Assembly (NCBI GenBank): GCA_013339765.2
Contig: CM023457.1
Coordinates: 56,507,745 to 56,571,744, forward strand
Origin: Haemaphysalis longicornis
Lineage: Eukaryota > Arthropoda > Arachnida > Ixodida > Ixodidae
Length of the DNA: 64,000 bases
Direction of reading: 5' to 3'
Shown here: one piece after another, positions 11,590 through 21,972 of the stretch
How positions within the stretch are numbered: position 1 is the stretch's first letter
How the letters are laid out: every line of letters starts with the position of its first letter
Position numbers and translations under genes: made by a program
Notes under the pieces: model-generated
Seen by the model: the letters and a program-made list of their open reading frames with translations, nothing else
What the model was told of the DNA's origin: nothing
The model's database searches: none

Positions 11590-12150
11590 TAAATTTACCG
11601 CGTTCTACTGCGCCAAGTCCGGTGAATCGATGCCAGCGCTGCCGTACGGCGGAGACGCGCATGAACCTAGGCACCCTACTACAACCTTTATAGAACGACG
11701 TTGTCCTACTCCACGAGCGTTCTAAGCGGAACGTGAAACCTATCCAGTGGAACCTTTCGTTGCTATTGCCGTTTGATTTCTTAAACGCCGCCAGGAGCGC
11801 GGGCAACAGCAGGCGACGGTTTTCTGCTTTCATTCGCTATCGCAAAACGAAGCACCCATGAATTTTTAAATAAAGAACTCTTCAAATACCACTTATGCAT
11901 CGATTTTCGGTCTTATATTCGGGTAATTTATTGTTCTTGTAAAAAAATCTTGACAAGTATGAACATTGACACCGGACATAGACGTTTAGATTTGTCTGTG
12001 GGTATATAAGACTACTGCGCAAATTATGTTTCACTTTGTCCGGGTAGCTAAATCGAGTCACAGAGAGACAGACAGACCTACAGACAGACAGGCCAAAATT
12101 TCTGAGTATACGTAACCCAAGAAGGACTATCGTCTTTAAAAGTGCATCAA
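11590..12150 (-). repeat. (GTCT)-bearing dispersed repeat, copy 2
   Basis: On the minus strand: TTTAAAGACGATAGTCCTTC, CAGAAATTTTGGCCTGTCTG, a few GTCT units, TGTGACTCGATTTAGC, GCAGTAGTCTTATATA, GTTCATACTTGTCAA, then GTCGCCTGCTGTTGCCCGCG and TTCCACTGGATAGGTTTCAC. It matches the copies at 40540 and 48225 block for block over about 550 bp. It lacks a long tetranucleotide array, having only about six GTCT-like units. Confidence 0.85.
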
Positions 12151-14574
12151 ACCTTCGCTGAAATTGCGCCGAATCAATCTTCAAACATTCAGAGGCCGAA
12201 ATTGGAAACGAAGAACGAACCTATGCAACATTCTTTCACGGACTAAGTAAAGGCATCTAAGAACGATCTGAATGTATACCGATACGTGGTGTACGAGGTA
12301 CAAGCTTACTATTGTCTTTGTTCCACCGAAGTGTGTAATGTTTTATCTAGAAGCGTTCCTTTTTCTGCGATTTTCAAATAACCGTTTTGACAAAATGGAC
12401 GCCCGGTTTCACGAACGCGCCATGTGTCCAGAGATCTTATCAGAGCTTTGCCATTGACCAACGCGTCTGTGGGGAAATGCATTGTTTCTTTTCTACAGGG
12501 CTTCATCAGTCCCACTAAGAAAGCTTTACCTTTAAACTTACAAGCTGTATATGATGTACTGTTATAACGGTGTGAGTGGGCGTCTCGTTAGCACCATGGA
12601 CTGCACTTCCAAACATCGGACATGCCAACCCAGGCCTTGGTATCGTCTTTCACGTGTTTTTCCTTTACCTGGTGGACGGACAGCGCGCCTATTAGGAGCT
12701 GAATTGGGTTGTAGTCAAGCTCCATAGTTTCGCCATTACTACTAACAAATGGCTCGTCGATTTACCAAAGTTTTGAAGGTCCTTAGACATATAGGTTTAA
12801 AACAGCCGGAAGTCCAGGATAATAAAGTCGACCGACGACACATCGGGTGCCCGCTGTACTATCCTTAGTCCCGTCTAACCCAATGCAATTTTTCAATTTG
12901 ATTTTACCTTTCTAGAAGCCCCTAGAATTACTAGGACTGCTTGAGAAGTAAACGTCCTAGGAAAAACACAGAACTGAGTGGGGTTATCGCGCCGGGGAGC
13001 CGCGGCGATCCAGGCCGCCACCTCCGAAATTAATGACCACCTTTCCGGCAGTCTCGACAGGTTTTCAATTTTCTGCCTCATCAGAAGACCGCCGAGCCAA
13101 TTGCCTTGCACGCATTGAAAAAAAGCGCTTTCCCGCCTCCGAATAACACAGTATGTTCATAGTGGCGACGTTTGTAGCATTCAGGTTGCATTTTCCGCAG
13201 GCGTTCCTTTCTTCAGAAGACCTGGCAGGCCTGGTTGCGGTGGACTGGTTCAATATTCTGCCGCGCTTACAGCTCGACCGCTAGTCTACCAAAACGTGAA
13301 CGACATTCCGCGTTTAGCAAAAACCGATCGGACTTCGCCCACGTGTGATGGATATAGTTACACAGACGCTGGAAGCATGACAAATATTTGAGGCACACCG
13401 ACGCTGACATATATTGTCACAAGTGAGTGAAAACAGTTTTATTTAATTTTATTGTTCTGAATTGAGGTGCTGCTATAGGACAGTTGAATCGTGCCCTGAT
13501 TTTTAGTGAGACAGATACGCATTGAGAGACACACAAGTTAAAGGAAGTATTTGACAAGCATACCTATAAAACCACACGAGTATAACTTCACACCCCTTCG
13601 AAATATATTTGAAAAAGGAGCGCCTTGCGTACTCAAGTTTAAGGTTATGTTTGAGTGCTTCGATCTGTGAGAAGAGGTTTGAAATTGGCTTCACACCAGT
13701 CCGCGTCACTCAATTCAGGCTTTATCGTATCCAACTGCGCTGAGCCAATTGGCAATAGATAGAATCAGACCTCACTGCGATCAGAGTAATCCATCTAAAT
13801 GCCACCCGGGGCGCTTCGCATATGTCCCGAGACTATGCTCGATGCACCGTAAAGAACCTGCACGAATCGAGGTGCACAATCCCCCCCCAGCCAAGCGAAG
13901 CAAGAGGAAACGAGAGTGCAGTGCCGGCTGGAAATGGATGACTAAACTACTGCCCTCGGCTACTACTGCCTCTGGCGGCGATTGCGTTTCTGGCACCGCC
14001 TGTACTTAGCACTCCATCTTCACAGCTGTCATATAGCGCCTATATGACGTCTGCAATACAGGTTAGCACTGGGGCGTAATAAACGTTAGGAGTGAGGCAG
14101 CGCTGTTGGGAAATAAACGTTCCACTGAGTGAGATAAATGCGAGCGCCGACTGCGGATTTGCGCCAGGATAGGAGGGATGACTACGAAATGGAAAAAAAA
14201 AAGAGGTGCAATTTTTTCATTTCCAGCTGGAACTGTTCTTTTTTAATTTTATCACACGGATATAAATTTCAGCAGGTGCGATGTATAAGTAGATATGTAG
14301 CCTAGTAGAATCGAAAATCATAGGCTCGTCGACACGGATACAGAAGTAAAGTCCAGCAGCCTAGAACGGTAATGAAAAAGCCTGGAAGAAACATACAAAA
14401 TGTTGAAACGTTAGAAAAGGAAGCGGATTACATATGCTCCCTAAAGTTGCTCCTGTGGTCCGCAACCCTCAGGGTATGCTTCTGATGATTTACCGATTAA
14501 AAATGTATATATTAACCGCTAGCACTGTAACAACGCTAAAACACCGATGGCGGCACCGTGACCACAAGCTAGAT
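12151..14574. other. No recognisable feature
   Basis: Open frames of 60-89 codons only, none with a recognisable motif. No second copy of any part is seen elsewhere in the window. TTTTATTTAATTTTATT at 13437 is a short AT-rich run. Confidence 0.45.
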
Positions 14575-15517
14575 GACCCGCTCCTATACACCAGGATAGC
14601 GCAAGCGAAAACAAAGGGGGACATTCAGCTTCATTTCGCCGAGGGGGAGAGTGTATTGAAACAGAAAACCCCTCCAGCGCCCACATTAAAGGCCGGCGTT
14701 TAAGTCTCGCCTTTGTCTCATCGACAAAGGAACATCTTCTTGTGAAACGCCCAGTAGGTTGGACACAACTGTGGCTGCGAGCGGCACCTTTAAAACGAGA
14801 TACTCTTTGGCTAGCAAATAAGAAATTAGACCCCCAGAAAGGGAACCTGAGCAAGTACCAGCCTCCCTAAATACTACGAGTAATCACTGAGAGGTGAGAT
14901 TCGTTAGCGTAAACAGACAGCGCGGGAGGTGGTAATCTGCTCTTTGATACTTCTATACTGTCTTTTCTCTTGTGTTTCGCACATCTTTCCTGTTCCTACC
15001 TCAGCGTCACTTAGAGGGATGAAAAACATACGGCCAATGGCGGCTGTAGTCTTAGCTCGAAGAAGGCTTACAAGAAAATGCGGAATTGCAATGGTAGCGA
15101 AAAATTATGACGTTATAAAAAATAAAGCGGAGTCAGATATCTGCCTCGTCGACAAAAAATTTACCCTATTGGTGATTTTCTGGGTAAACCTCCTGGAAGA
15201 ACTCCCTGAAGCACTGCCTACTCGCGGGAAGCGGGCGCCCATCCGGTCGTATAAACTTAGAGTGATTCTAGCAAGTCTTGTTCACATCGCCTGCGATCGG
15301 AAAAGGAAGCAAGCTTAACATCGTGTAAGAAAGAATTATATGCTCGGCATGGTTTCAACAACATTTTATAAGGATCTTATGCCTGAGGGATTTGGTGGGG
15401 AGCCATCAATGATGCGTTTTTTATCCAAACTCTGTTTTAGGGTGCGAAAGTGCAGTTCACCCATAAGAAGAAGCTGAGAGTAAACATAACTCTGCCTCAA
15501 CGCAGTAAAATAATAAT
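14575..15517 (+). repeat. Unnamed ~0.9-kb interspersed repeat, copy A
   Basis: Matches 57470-58445 in the same orientation over its whole length at an estimated 70-75%, with small gaps. Shared blocks include GCGGCACCTTT (14787 and 57699), GAGCA(A/T)GTACC, TATACTGTCTTTTCTCTTG versus TATACCCTCTTTTCTTTTG, CCAATGGCGG, CTCCTGG/CTCCAGGA...CTCCCTG, GCACTGCCTACTCG, CTTATGCCTGAGG and GAGAGTAAACA. No conserved reading frame links the two copies, so this is probably a non-coding element or an LTR. I do not recognise the family. Confidence 0.8.
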
Positions 15518-15818
15518 GAATTTACGTGCCCAAAATTGCCTTGGAACGGACCGCACAGCCTGTTCTTGGTGGGACAGACGATAAACATTGAGCAAAATTG
15601 CTGCAACGGAGTAGGAAGCCAAAAAGAGCTGTATAAATTTGACCGTTGCCGCTTCACAACCTCTGTAGTTATTTTTGTAACTGCGGTTCACGGTCAAATT
15701 TATACAGCTCTTTTTGGCTTCCCACTCCGTTGTAGCAATTTTGCTCAATGGTTATCGTCTGTCCCACCAAAAACAAGCTGTGCGGTCCGTTCTAAGGCAA
15801 ATTTGGGCACGTAAATTC
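15518..15818. repeat. Large hairpin: 129-bp arms, 43-base loop
   Basis: 15518-15646 and 15690-15818 are inverted copies with only a handful of mismatches. The outer ends read GAATTTACGTGCCC and its complement, the inner ends ATTTGACCGT and its complement. The hairpin lies directly at the 3' side of repeat copy A. One arm resembles the sequence at the same place after copy B (CTTGTGACAGACAATAA near 58517), so an arm may be the repeat's own 3' end, duplicated in inverted form. A foldback transposon is the alternative. Confidence 0.92.
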
Positions 15819-16330
15819 AAATGATTTCTTTTTAGTAAATACTATTGAAAGTGTTTTACACATATTTTAGGGGTAGTTATTAACATGTTTTGTATGTTGG
15901 GTTGACTTTCAGCTTAGTAAACGTTCGGAGTACGGAAACACATTCAGACCAGTACAACAGCCGGCGCTTTTGTCGTAAACCGCCTGCGTCAGAATAAAAC
16001 GAGTAATAAAACTGCGCACGGTTGGACCTCACCATTCTTAAAGTGTCTGGCATATTCTCGGCTCCGAATTTTTATACAATGGCCGCTTCGCTCAGTGTAA
16101 GCTTGGCTGCGTCTCAAAAGCACAAATACGGCACACCATTTACGAACGAAGATATCAAAGAACACGTCGAAAGAGTGGCGTTTCCTTGCAGAAAACAAAC
16201 ATCAGGTGTAAGAATAAAACTCGAACACACTACTACTGGTCAGTCTTAGTCTGCCCTTATTTGAGAACAGTAATCCAGGTATTGATCCGCTTTTAATTCC
16301 GAGGTGGAATATAAAAGCCCGCCCCCATAT
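15819..16330. other. No recognisable feature
   Basis: Moderately AT-rich. Overlapping 69-75 codon frames on both strands near 15990-16250 have no recognisable motif. Confidence 0.4.
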
Positions 16331-16353
16331 CCCCCCTCCCCCCCCCCCCCCCC
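16331..16353. repeat. Poly-C run
   Basis: CCCCCCT followed by 16 C. Length is likely to be unreliable in assembly. Confidence 0.95.
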
Positions 16354-16373
16354 GGAGTTGCCTTTTTGTTTCT

Positions 16374-16452
16374 CTATTGATTTATTGTAGGGTTTAAAGC
16401 GCCAACGCAACGCCGGCGATGAGGGGCGCCGTAGTGGAGGGCTCCGGATGAA
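16374..16452 (-). mobile_element. Ruka-type SINE, 3' fragment
   Basis: On the plus strand the order is ATTGATTTATTGTAGGGTTT, a GCGCC-rich block, then GCGCCGTAGTGGAGGGCTCC. This is the reverse complement of the body end of the tick SINE (GGAGCCCTCCACTACGGCGC ... (TCAAT) tail). The tRNA head is absent, so it is 5'-truncated. Confidence 0.75.
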
Positions 16453-16454
16453 TA

Positions 16455-18860
16455 TACACACGTGGCTCTACGAAGAGTGAAACCGGAGATTCTGCCCGCC
16501 GTTACCTAGACTTCGCGGAGGCGGCGTTCCGAACGCAGCAGCAGCCTCGGTCACGGCCGGGCTAGAGCAGCCCAGCCGTGAGTCGGGTGAAAGAAATCGG
16601 AGAGGAGCGTCTTTCGAAGGGTGAGACAGCGGAACCTATCCATCCTGATGTGCTAGCTTAAGGGTTACACAACCGCGCGACAGAAGCGCACACACCGAAA
16701 CAATTCGGCATGTGAACTTAGTGATTTCCATTTATACCGATTCGAACTAGTTAATTTAGTAAATTTGAGAATTGCGAGAAAGCTGAGGGAGCTTTTATAA
16801 TCGCTATTTATCATGACCAGTTGCTACATTCGCCTCTTAAAACACAACATTTGTAATACCTCTTAAAACACAACCGAAAGCAGACGGCGAAGCCACACCG
16901 CCGACGCCGACGCTGGCGAGCAGGCACTTCTGCGTGGGGAACGCTGGGTAAATTCGCCGCGCCATCTCTAGTGTGCTCCGTGAGTGAAACCCTCCGATTC
17001 CGCCTCTTCCCCCCGCCGCCGCCTCCGCCGCGTTGGGAGTTTGTTGTCCCGCATGCCACGAAAGAGCCGTTGGCTGGTAGAGCTAGAAAGCTTTGCTTTA
17101 AAAACGTGTTTTTTTTTTGTATAAGTGTGGCCGTGGTTACGATCAATGTTTCTTAAGTTGTCAAGGAGGTAGGGACGTTGTGCTTGGGTCTCTAGTATTC
17201 ATGGGACAAATGTACAGTACATGTATGGGACGTAAGGTTCTCACGAAAGCCCTTCACACCACTATAGGCAGACTTTCAACACTTTCAACAAAGAGAAACA
17301 ACACAACTTTATCTGATTTGATAGATGAACGTAATTTTAGTGGGTGAGCTAAATGCAGAAAGCGGGAGAAAGAAGTTAAAAGTGCAGATATTGAATAAAA
17401 GGCTGCTCAAAGTTAGTAGTGACGTTTTAACTCAGATCAACTGGTGAAGAAGAGCAGATTTTTTGCGCCGAAATGTACCTCAAGTGGACCTTGGTTATGA
17501 ACGTTGCTATCCATTCGAAAACAAATTTAATTCGCTAAGCTGTAATCTGAACACATGGCCATTAATTTTTTTTTTCTATTTCGGAGCCACACAAGAACTT
17601 ACCCATAGCTAAAACCTATGCATGCAAACTTTTATAGTGGTTATCTGTTCCAAGAGACCTCCCCAGATTTTCCCGCGCAGTGTTTTCTGTTCAAACCATT
17701 TTTTTCATTGGAGAGGGATATTATTTTACTTGAGCGCTGGCACTGCCTCCGCTGCTGCCTAAATCTAATGGCAATAAAACTACTGAAGTCTGGCTGCCAT
17801 CCCAGATCCCAAACACTAAACCGGAAAAACCTTTTTATATGGTTGTAAAATTTGTAGGAACCCGGACTAGTCATTATTCGCGGTCTGGTGGTCAGCCAAG
17901 TTTTAATTTTTGATTACTGCGCTGTGTACTACTCAGGATGTGTAATCTAAAGATGACTACAGCAGCACAACGTCAGAAGCACACTGCGCTTAGCCCTTAG
18001 TGCAGACGTCCCCCTTGTACCAGCAAACAAATGGCTTCCCGAAACGTAAGCCCTGGTGATTAATTTCCTTTTTATGTGTTTCACTACCTGTACGACGACT
18101 ACACGGTCTGTTTACTCCTGCTAATGCATCCGCCGTGTGTACCTCGAACATCATCCAGCCCTCCGTTTCCAAGGTAAGGCGTGTAAAAACAAGCCTCTAA
18201 ACGAATGTGCGATCCCGGTGAGCATTTAAACCTGCGAACCCAACGTAGCAGATAAAAATTAGAGGAGAAATAAGAGAGAGCGTCCGTGACTTTGGTAGCT
18301 CTAATCTGCTGGCCGGTGAATATAGAAAGAAAAGAGCACCCCTAAAGCACACCGGCACGGATTTTTGATGGTTCGTGTCTTAATGTACTAGCGTCATGTA
18401 CGCATGTACATCGTTCCAGAACACTGTCGCTTGCTTGTGCGACGGACAGCAGTGAGACGAGCTTAAATGCTATAAGCGATCGACGGTGATGAACGGAGAA
18501 AGCAGTGCAAAAACATGTATAATAACAACACGACATCCGAACACTGCGAAGAATAAACAGCGGATAGCAGATTGGCGAGTGTTAAAATGGGGCCGCGATG
18601 AAACCGATGATTGGCGCGAATAATACAGAACAGCGCTTCTGAGGAAGTACATTACGGAAGAAGAGAACACATCAGGTTGCCCACAACTTCAATGTAGGCG
18701 GTTCTCAAAGGAAGTTGTTTTCGCGAAGAAGGAAAGTTTGATCTTGTTGCCCGAAAAGCTGGGGCGGCGTCTGTCGCACGTCGGGGCTAAAGAGTGAATG
18801 CATAGGTGCCATGACTTCGTACGTAGGACGTCATCGGTGATATTCGCGGACCATTGCTGG
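16455..18860. other. No recognisable feature
   Basis: 16480-16660 is CpG-rich and contains a CACGGCCGGGCTAGAGCAGC hairpin; a promoter cannot be argued from this alone. A 16-base CCTCTTAAAACACAAC is repeated 26 bases apart at 16833 and 16859. Open frames up to 111 codons have no recognisable domain. Confidence 0.4.
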
Positions 18861-18865
18861 TTGAA

Positions 18866-18892
18866 ATCAATTCAATTCAATTCAATTCAATT
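18866..18892. repeat. (AATTC)n microsatellite
   Basis: Five consecutive AATTC-type pentamers. Confidence 0.95.
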
Positions 18893-18960
18893 TTTTGAAC
18901 TTAACGCGCCGAACCTCCACCTGGGCTCTTCTCCTCTCCTCTCCACGAAGCTCCACCAGA

Positions 18961-18992
18961 GCCTTCCTCTACGGTGAACCGTAGAGGAAGGC
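18961..18992. repeat. Perfect palindrome, 15-bp arms, 2-base loop
   Basis: GCCTTCCTCTACGGT, then GA, then its exact reverse complement. The right arm coincides with the SINE's own CCGTAGTGGAGGGCTCC block, so the left arm is an inverted copy of SINE sequence at the truncated edge of the element. Confidence 0.95.
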
Positions 18993-19130
18993 TTCGGATT
19001 GATTTATGACAGCCTGAAAATATTTAACGTGCGGCGCTGAAATTCGGACACTCGGGCGTTTCCACTTTTCGAAGCCATCTGAGAACCAGCCACCACGGTC
19101 GGGATTGAACCCGCGTCACTGGGAACTACT
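18978..19130 (-). mobile_element. Ruka-type SINE, diverged partial copy
   Basis: Reverse complement of the SINE body in order: CGTAGAGGAAGGCTTCGGAT, ATATTTAACGTGC, GAAATTCGGACACTCGGGCG, AGCCACCACGGTCGGGATTG, AACCCGCGTC. The B-box region (GGTTCAATCCC on the minus strand) is present near 19100-19114. The A box and the start of the head are not recognisable. Confidence 0.72.
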
Positions 19131-20146
19131 GTGGGTTGCCTCTCGAATTTCAGCCTGCGACTTTGAAATAGACGAGAAATCAGTGTTTCGTAATCGGCAT
19201 AAATTCTATCAAATTGAATATTATGATCACCTTTGCAGTGACTGACCATCTACTAGGCCTCGCTGACACTGATACTAGGGAGCAACCGCTATGCAACCCG
19301 CCGTTCGTTCTTGAAATGTGTTTATTGAGAACCAGTGCACCGCACAAAGTGCCTAGGTTATGTTCCGATGACACCGGTATGTATTATTGCCCTGGTATTA
19401 CTACTCACATTACAACGCATTATTCCTTGAATATATGTATTCGATTATCTCAATGTGCTTAGCCAAGTATACAAACAGCCTCAGCGCGTACACTAGCTTG
19501 TGTGTACAAGTCCTGGTCATTCCCTTTGTGCCCCTCGTGCATTGTTCCTGTTGAAATTGATCAGTTTACTATACAGTAGAATCTCGTTAATTCGGCCCCC
19601 GTTAATTCGGAACTTTCGTCATTTCCACACCCTCCCTTCAAAAACGTACGTACATAGCCCAATGGCAAAAAAAGCATTCGCTAATTCGACGCAAAATTGC
19701 ACGCGCACCGGTTAATTCGGACCGGAGGCAAGTCAAGGACGGCGACGCTGAAACGAGTTTTCTGAGCACGCATCGTACCGTCTCAGCCACCTTCACCCGC
19801 TTTTACAGAGACAGCTACCAGCCACCGATTTTGCTGTCGTGGAGGGCCATCCGTCGACAGCAACGGTGCGCTGTCGAAGTGGATCGCGAGGCTAAAGAAA
19901 ACCGCTTTTCTTCCAACTATGTGCGATAGGGGACGCTAGGGTCGTCGATAGGGTCGTCAAGAGATGGCGCCAGCTAGCTTCCTATCTTTGGCAAGGAAGT
20001 TGTGGCAACTGTGCATAGTAAAGCACGAAAGAGGCAATTGGGGGCACGCGCAGCGTGTGCACAGGGAACGAGACAGGGACTGGGGCAGTGTGCCTGGGCT
20101 TCGGGAAAATCGGACGTGTGAAGACGGGCTCGGATCTGACTCAAAA

Positions 20147-20312
20147 GGTATGGTTTCTGGGACACGGTGTCTTTCTTGGGAGCCGCGGCCATGCGCTAAA
20201 ACCCCGGTACCACATTTGGTGCCCCACGTTGGGCGCCAAATGTGGTACCGGGGTTCTTGCACCCGGTCGCGGTTCCCCAGAAAGACACTGTGCCCCTAAA
20301 ACCACACCTTTA
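20147..20312. repeat. Tail-to-tail LTR ends around a tRNA-Lys PBS
   Basis: A palindrome centred near 20227. Both arms end in AACCCCGGTACCACA and carry GTGTCTTTCT(T/G)GGG about 50 bases out. Read from the right on the minus strand, the arm is followed by TT and the 18-mer TGGCGCCCAACGTGGGGC at 20238-20221, which is the complement of the 3' end of tRNA-Lys, a standard LTR primer-binding site. The left arm looks like a second LTR end in the opposite orientation. Outside the central 60 bp the arms are clearly related but diverged. Confidence 0.72.
20221..20238 (-). promoter_or_regulatory. tRNA-Lys primer-binding site of an LTR element
   Basis: TGGCGCCCAACGTGGGGC on the minus strand, separated by TT from an LTR-like CA end. 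It is perfectly complementary to the acceptor and T-stem end plus CCA of the common animal tRNA-Lys. It would have primed minus-strand DNA synthesis of a retrotransposon that is otherwise gone. Confidence 0.7.
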
Positions 20313-20842
20313 CTGGGAGTCCCGTTCCACCAAGGTCCACTCCTTAGCCGATCCGGCTGCGCACACCTAGTCTAGCCGAGTCCGCCATGTTCTGCTCTAG
20401 ATCATCACGCGCCACATCTTCCTCTTCACCCGGCACATGTCCATCCCGTGGAATTGTCCCCCGCCACTATTGCCGAGCTACCACAAAGTTAACGTGGGTT
20501 GGAGCGACTGCTCACGTGCGGACGTGTTGCGAATTACCACCGAAAGTGTCGCTTACTTCCACCAAAACGGACGAAGAGGAGCTTGGTACGATGTTCCACT
20601 CAATACGCTTGGGCTAGATGGATTTTCGCATGCCGTCAAACTAGTCGTTTTCGCTCAGTTGTCCGAAAAGAAAAACAAGCATAACGGACTTCTTCTTAAA
20701 GTAAACGCATCAAATAAAAGAATTGGAAATGGGCACTTTTGTTATTCATTAGATAATTCGGATTAGATAATTCGGATACATTGGGATGATTCGGAGATTT
20801 TTTTCACTTCCTTGAGATGCGCGTTAACGAGGTTTTACTGTA

Positions 20843-21970
20843 CCCTCTTTGAAGCCCAACTTGGAGCGGCGAACTTTCTCGTGACCTTTGTACCCTAAGA
20901 GTGGTGTTGGCTACATTATAAAGCAATCTTAGTCTAGTGGTCCCTCGAATGCACAAAGAGACGCGCTTCGTCTCCTGGTGAAACTTGTGCATGCACAAGG
21001 CTTAGCGATCCAGGGCGAAGTTTTGTGTATTTTCATACAATATGTTTTTTGGCGGACATCGCGCAGTTTAAGGCAAGGCGAAGTGCGTTTCGCCCAGCAG
21101 CACTTACTATGCTGCTGCTATCCCTCCTCCTTGGAAAATTCCCCTCCGAGATTTCTGTTTAAGGCCACACCACCACTTTAATGTCCGACGAAGTTGCCAA
21201 AATGCTGTATCTTTGTAGCGCAAACGCGACAGTTGTTGAAACATGAGCCGCTGTAACCTGCTGCAATTAGCAAATTAGGCGTAGTTACACATTCGCAATC
21301 GTTTAACTAGTACTGGCACTCAGTTAGCCCTTGTAGGTCAGAAAACATGGTAAAGCAATTGGTTAATTGAATGTGAACAACAGGGGGTAATTAGTTTTCT
21401 GTTTTTCATTGCCTAACATTTCTATTTGAATCGGCTTTGAAGGTACTTTTTTTTTTCAAATACAATCGGGTGGGACTCGAGCAAATTTCTGCGGTTCAAA
21501 CCCCCCGATCCCAGTTTTATGTGTCGTTTTGGTTGTGTTTGACTTCGCTTGCGCGGGCACAAGGTGAAGCCTTATTGTTGTCTGCCGTGTTTGTTTGTAT
21601 TTATATCGCCTTTGTTTTACACCAATTTTTAAGCCCGACAGCATATTGTTCTTACTTATATTTGTACGTAGGATCCTGTTTACATTTTACTTAAGGCAAC
21701 TGGTAATATTAGTTGAAGTACTTGCATTCTGCCTTCAATCTTCCCACGACTACCTGCGTGCTAAGTGATGTTTGGATTTATGAAATCTGCGACCAGTAGT
21801 AGGAGTAGGGACTGGATTTGCGTATATGTGCTTCGCCTTCAGGCTTACGGATGCGGAATGTCCTTAGATGGCATTGCTGTTTCTAGTGCATGCAGGAGAA
21901 CCCACCACAACACAAAAAGCAAGAGTGAAAATTTGGTCCGTACGCCTTAAACTTAGTCACTACCGAATGA
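20843..21970. other. No recognisable feature
   Basis: AT-rich. Frames of 60-85 codons carry no motif. No element boundary is visible until the SINE target duplication at 21973. Confidence 0.4.
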
Positions 21971-21972
21971 AT

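Larger units (their letters stand above)
19574..20840. mobile_element. Tigger/pogo-like DNA transposon, non-autonomous
   Basis: The left end CAGTAGAATCTCGTTAATTC and the right end (reverse complement CAGTAAAACCTCGTTAACGC) form terminal inverted repeats of about 17-20 bp. Both ends are flanked by TA (19572-19573 and 20841-20842), the target duplication of the Tc1/mariner/pogo superfamily. Sub-terminal TTAATTCGG and ATAATTCGG repeats sit inside each end, as is common in this group. At 1,267 bp with no long transposase frame it cannot be autonomous. Its middle holds the LTR palindrome described separately. Confidence 0.82.
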
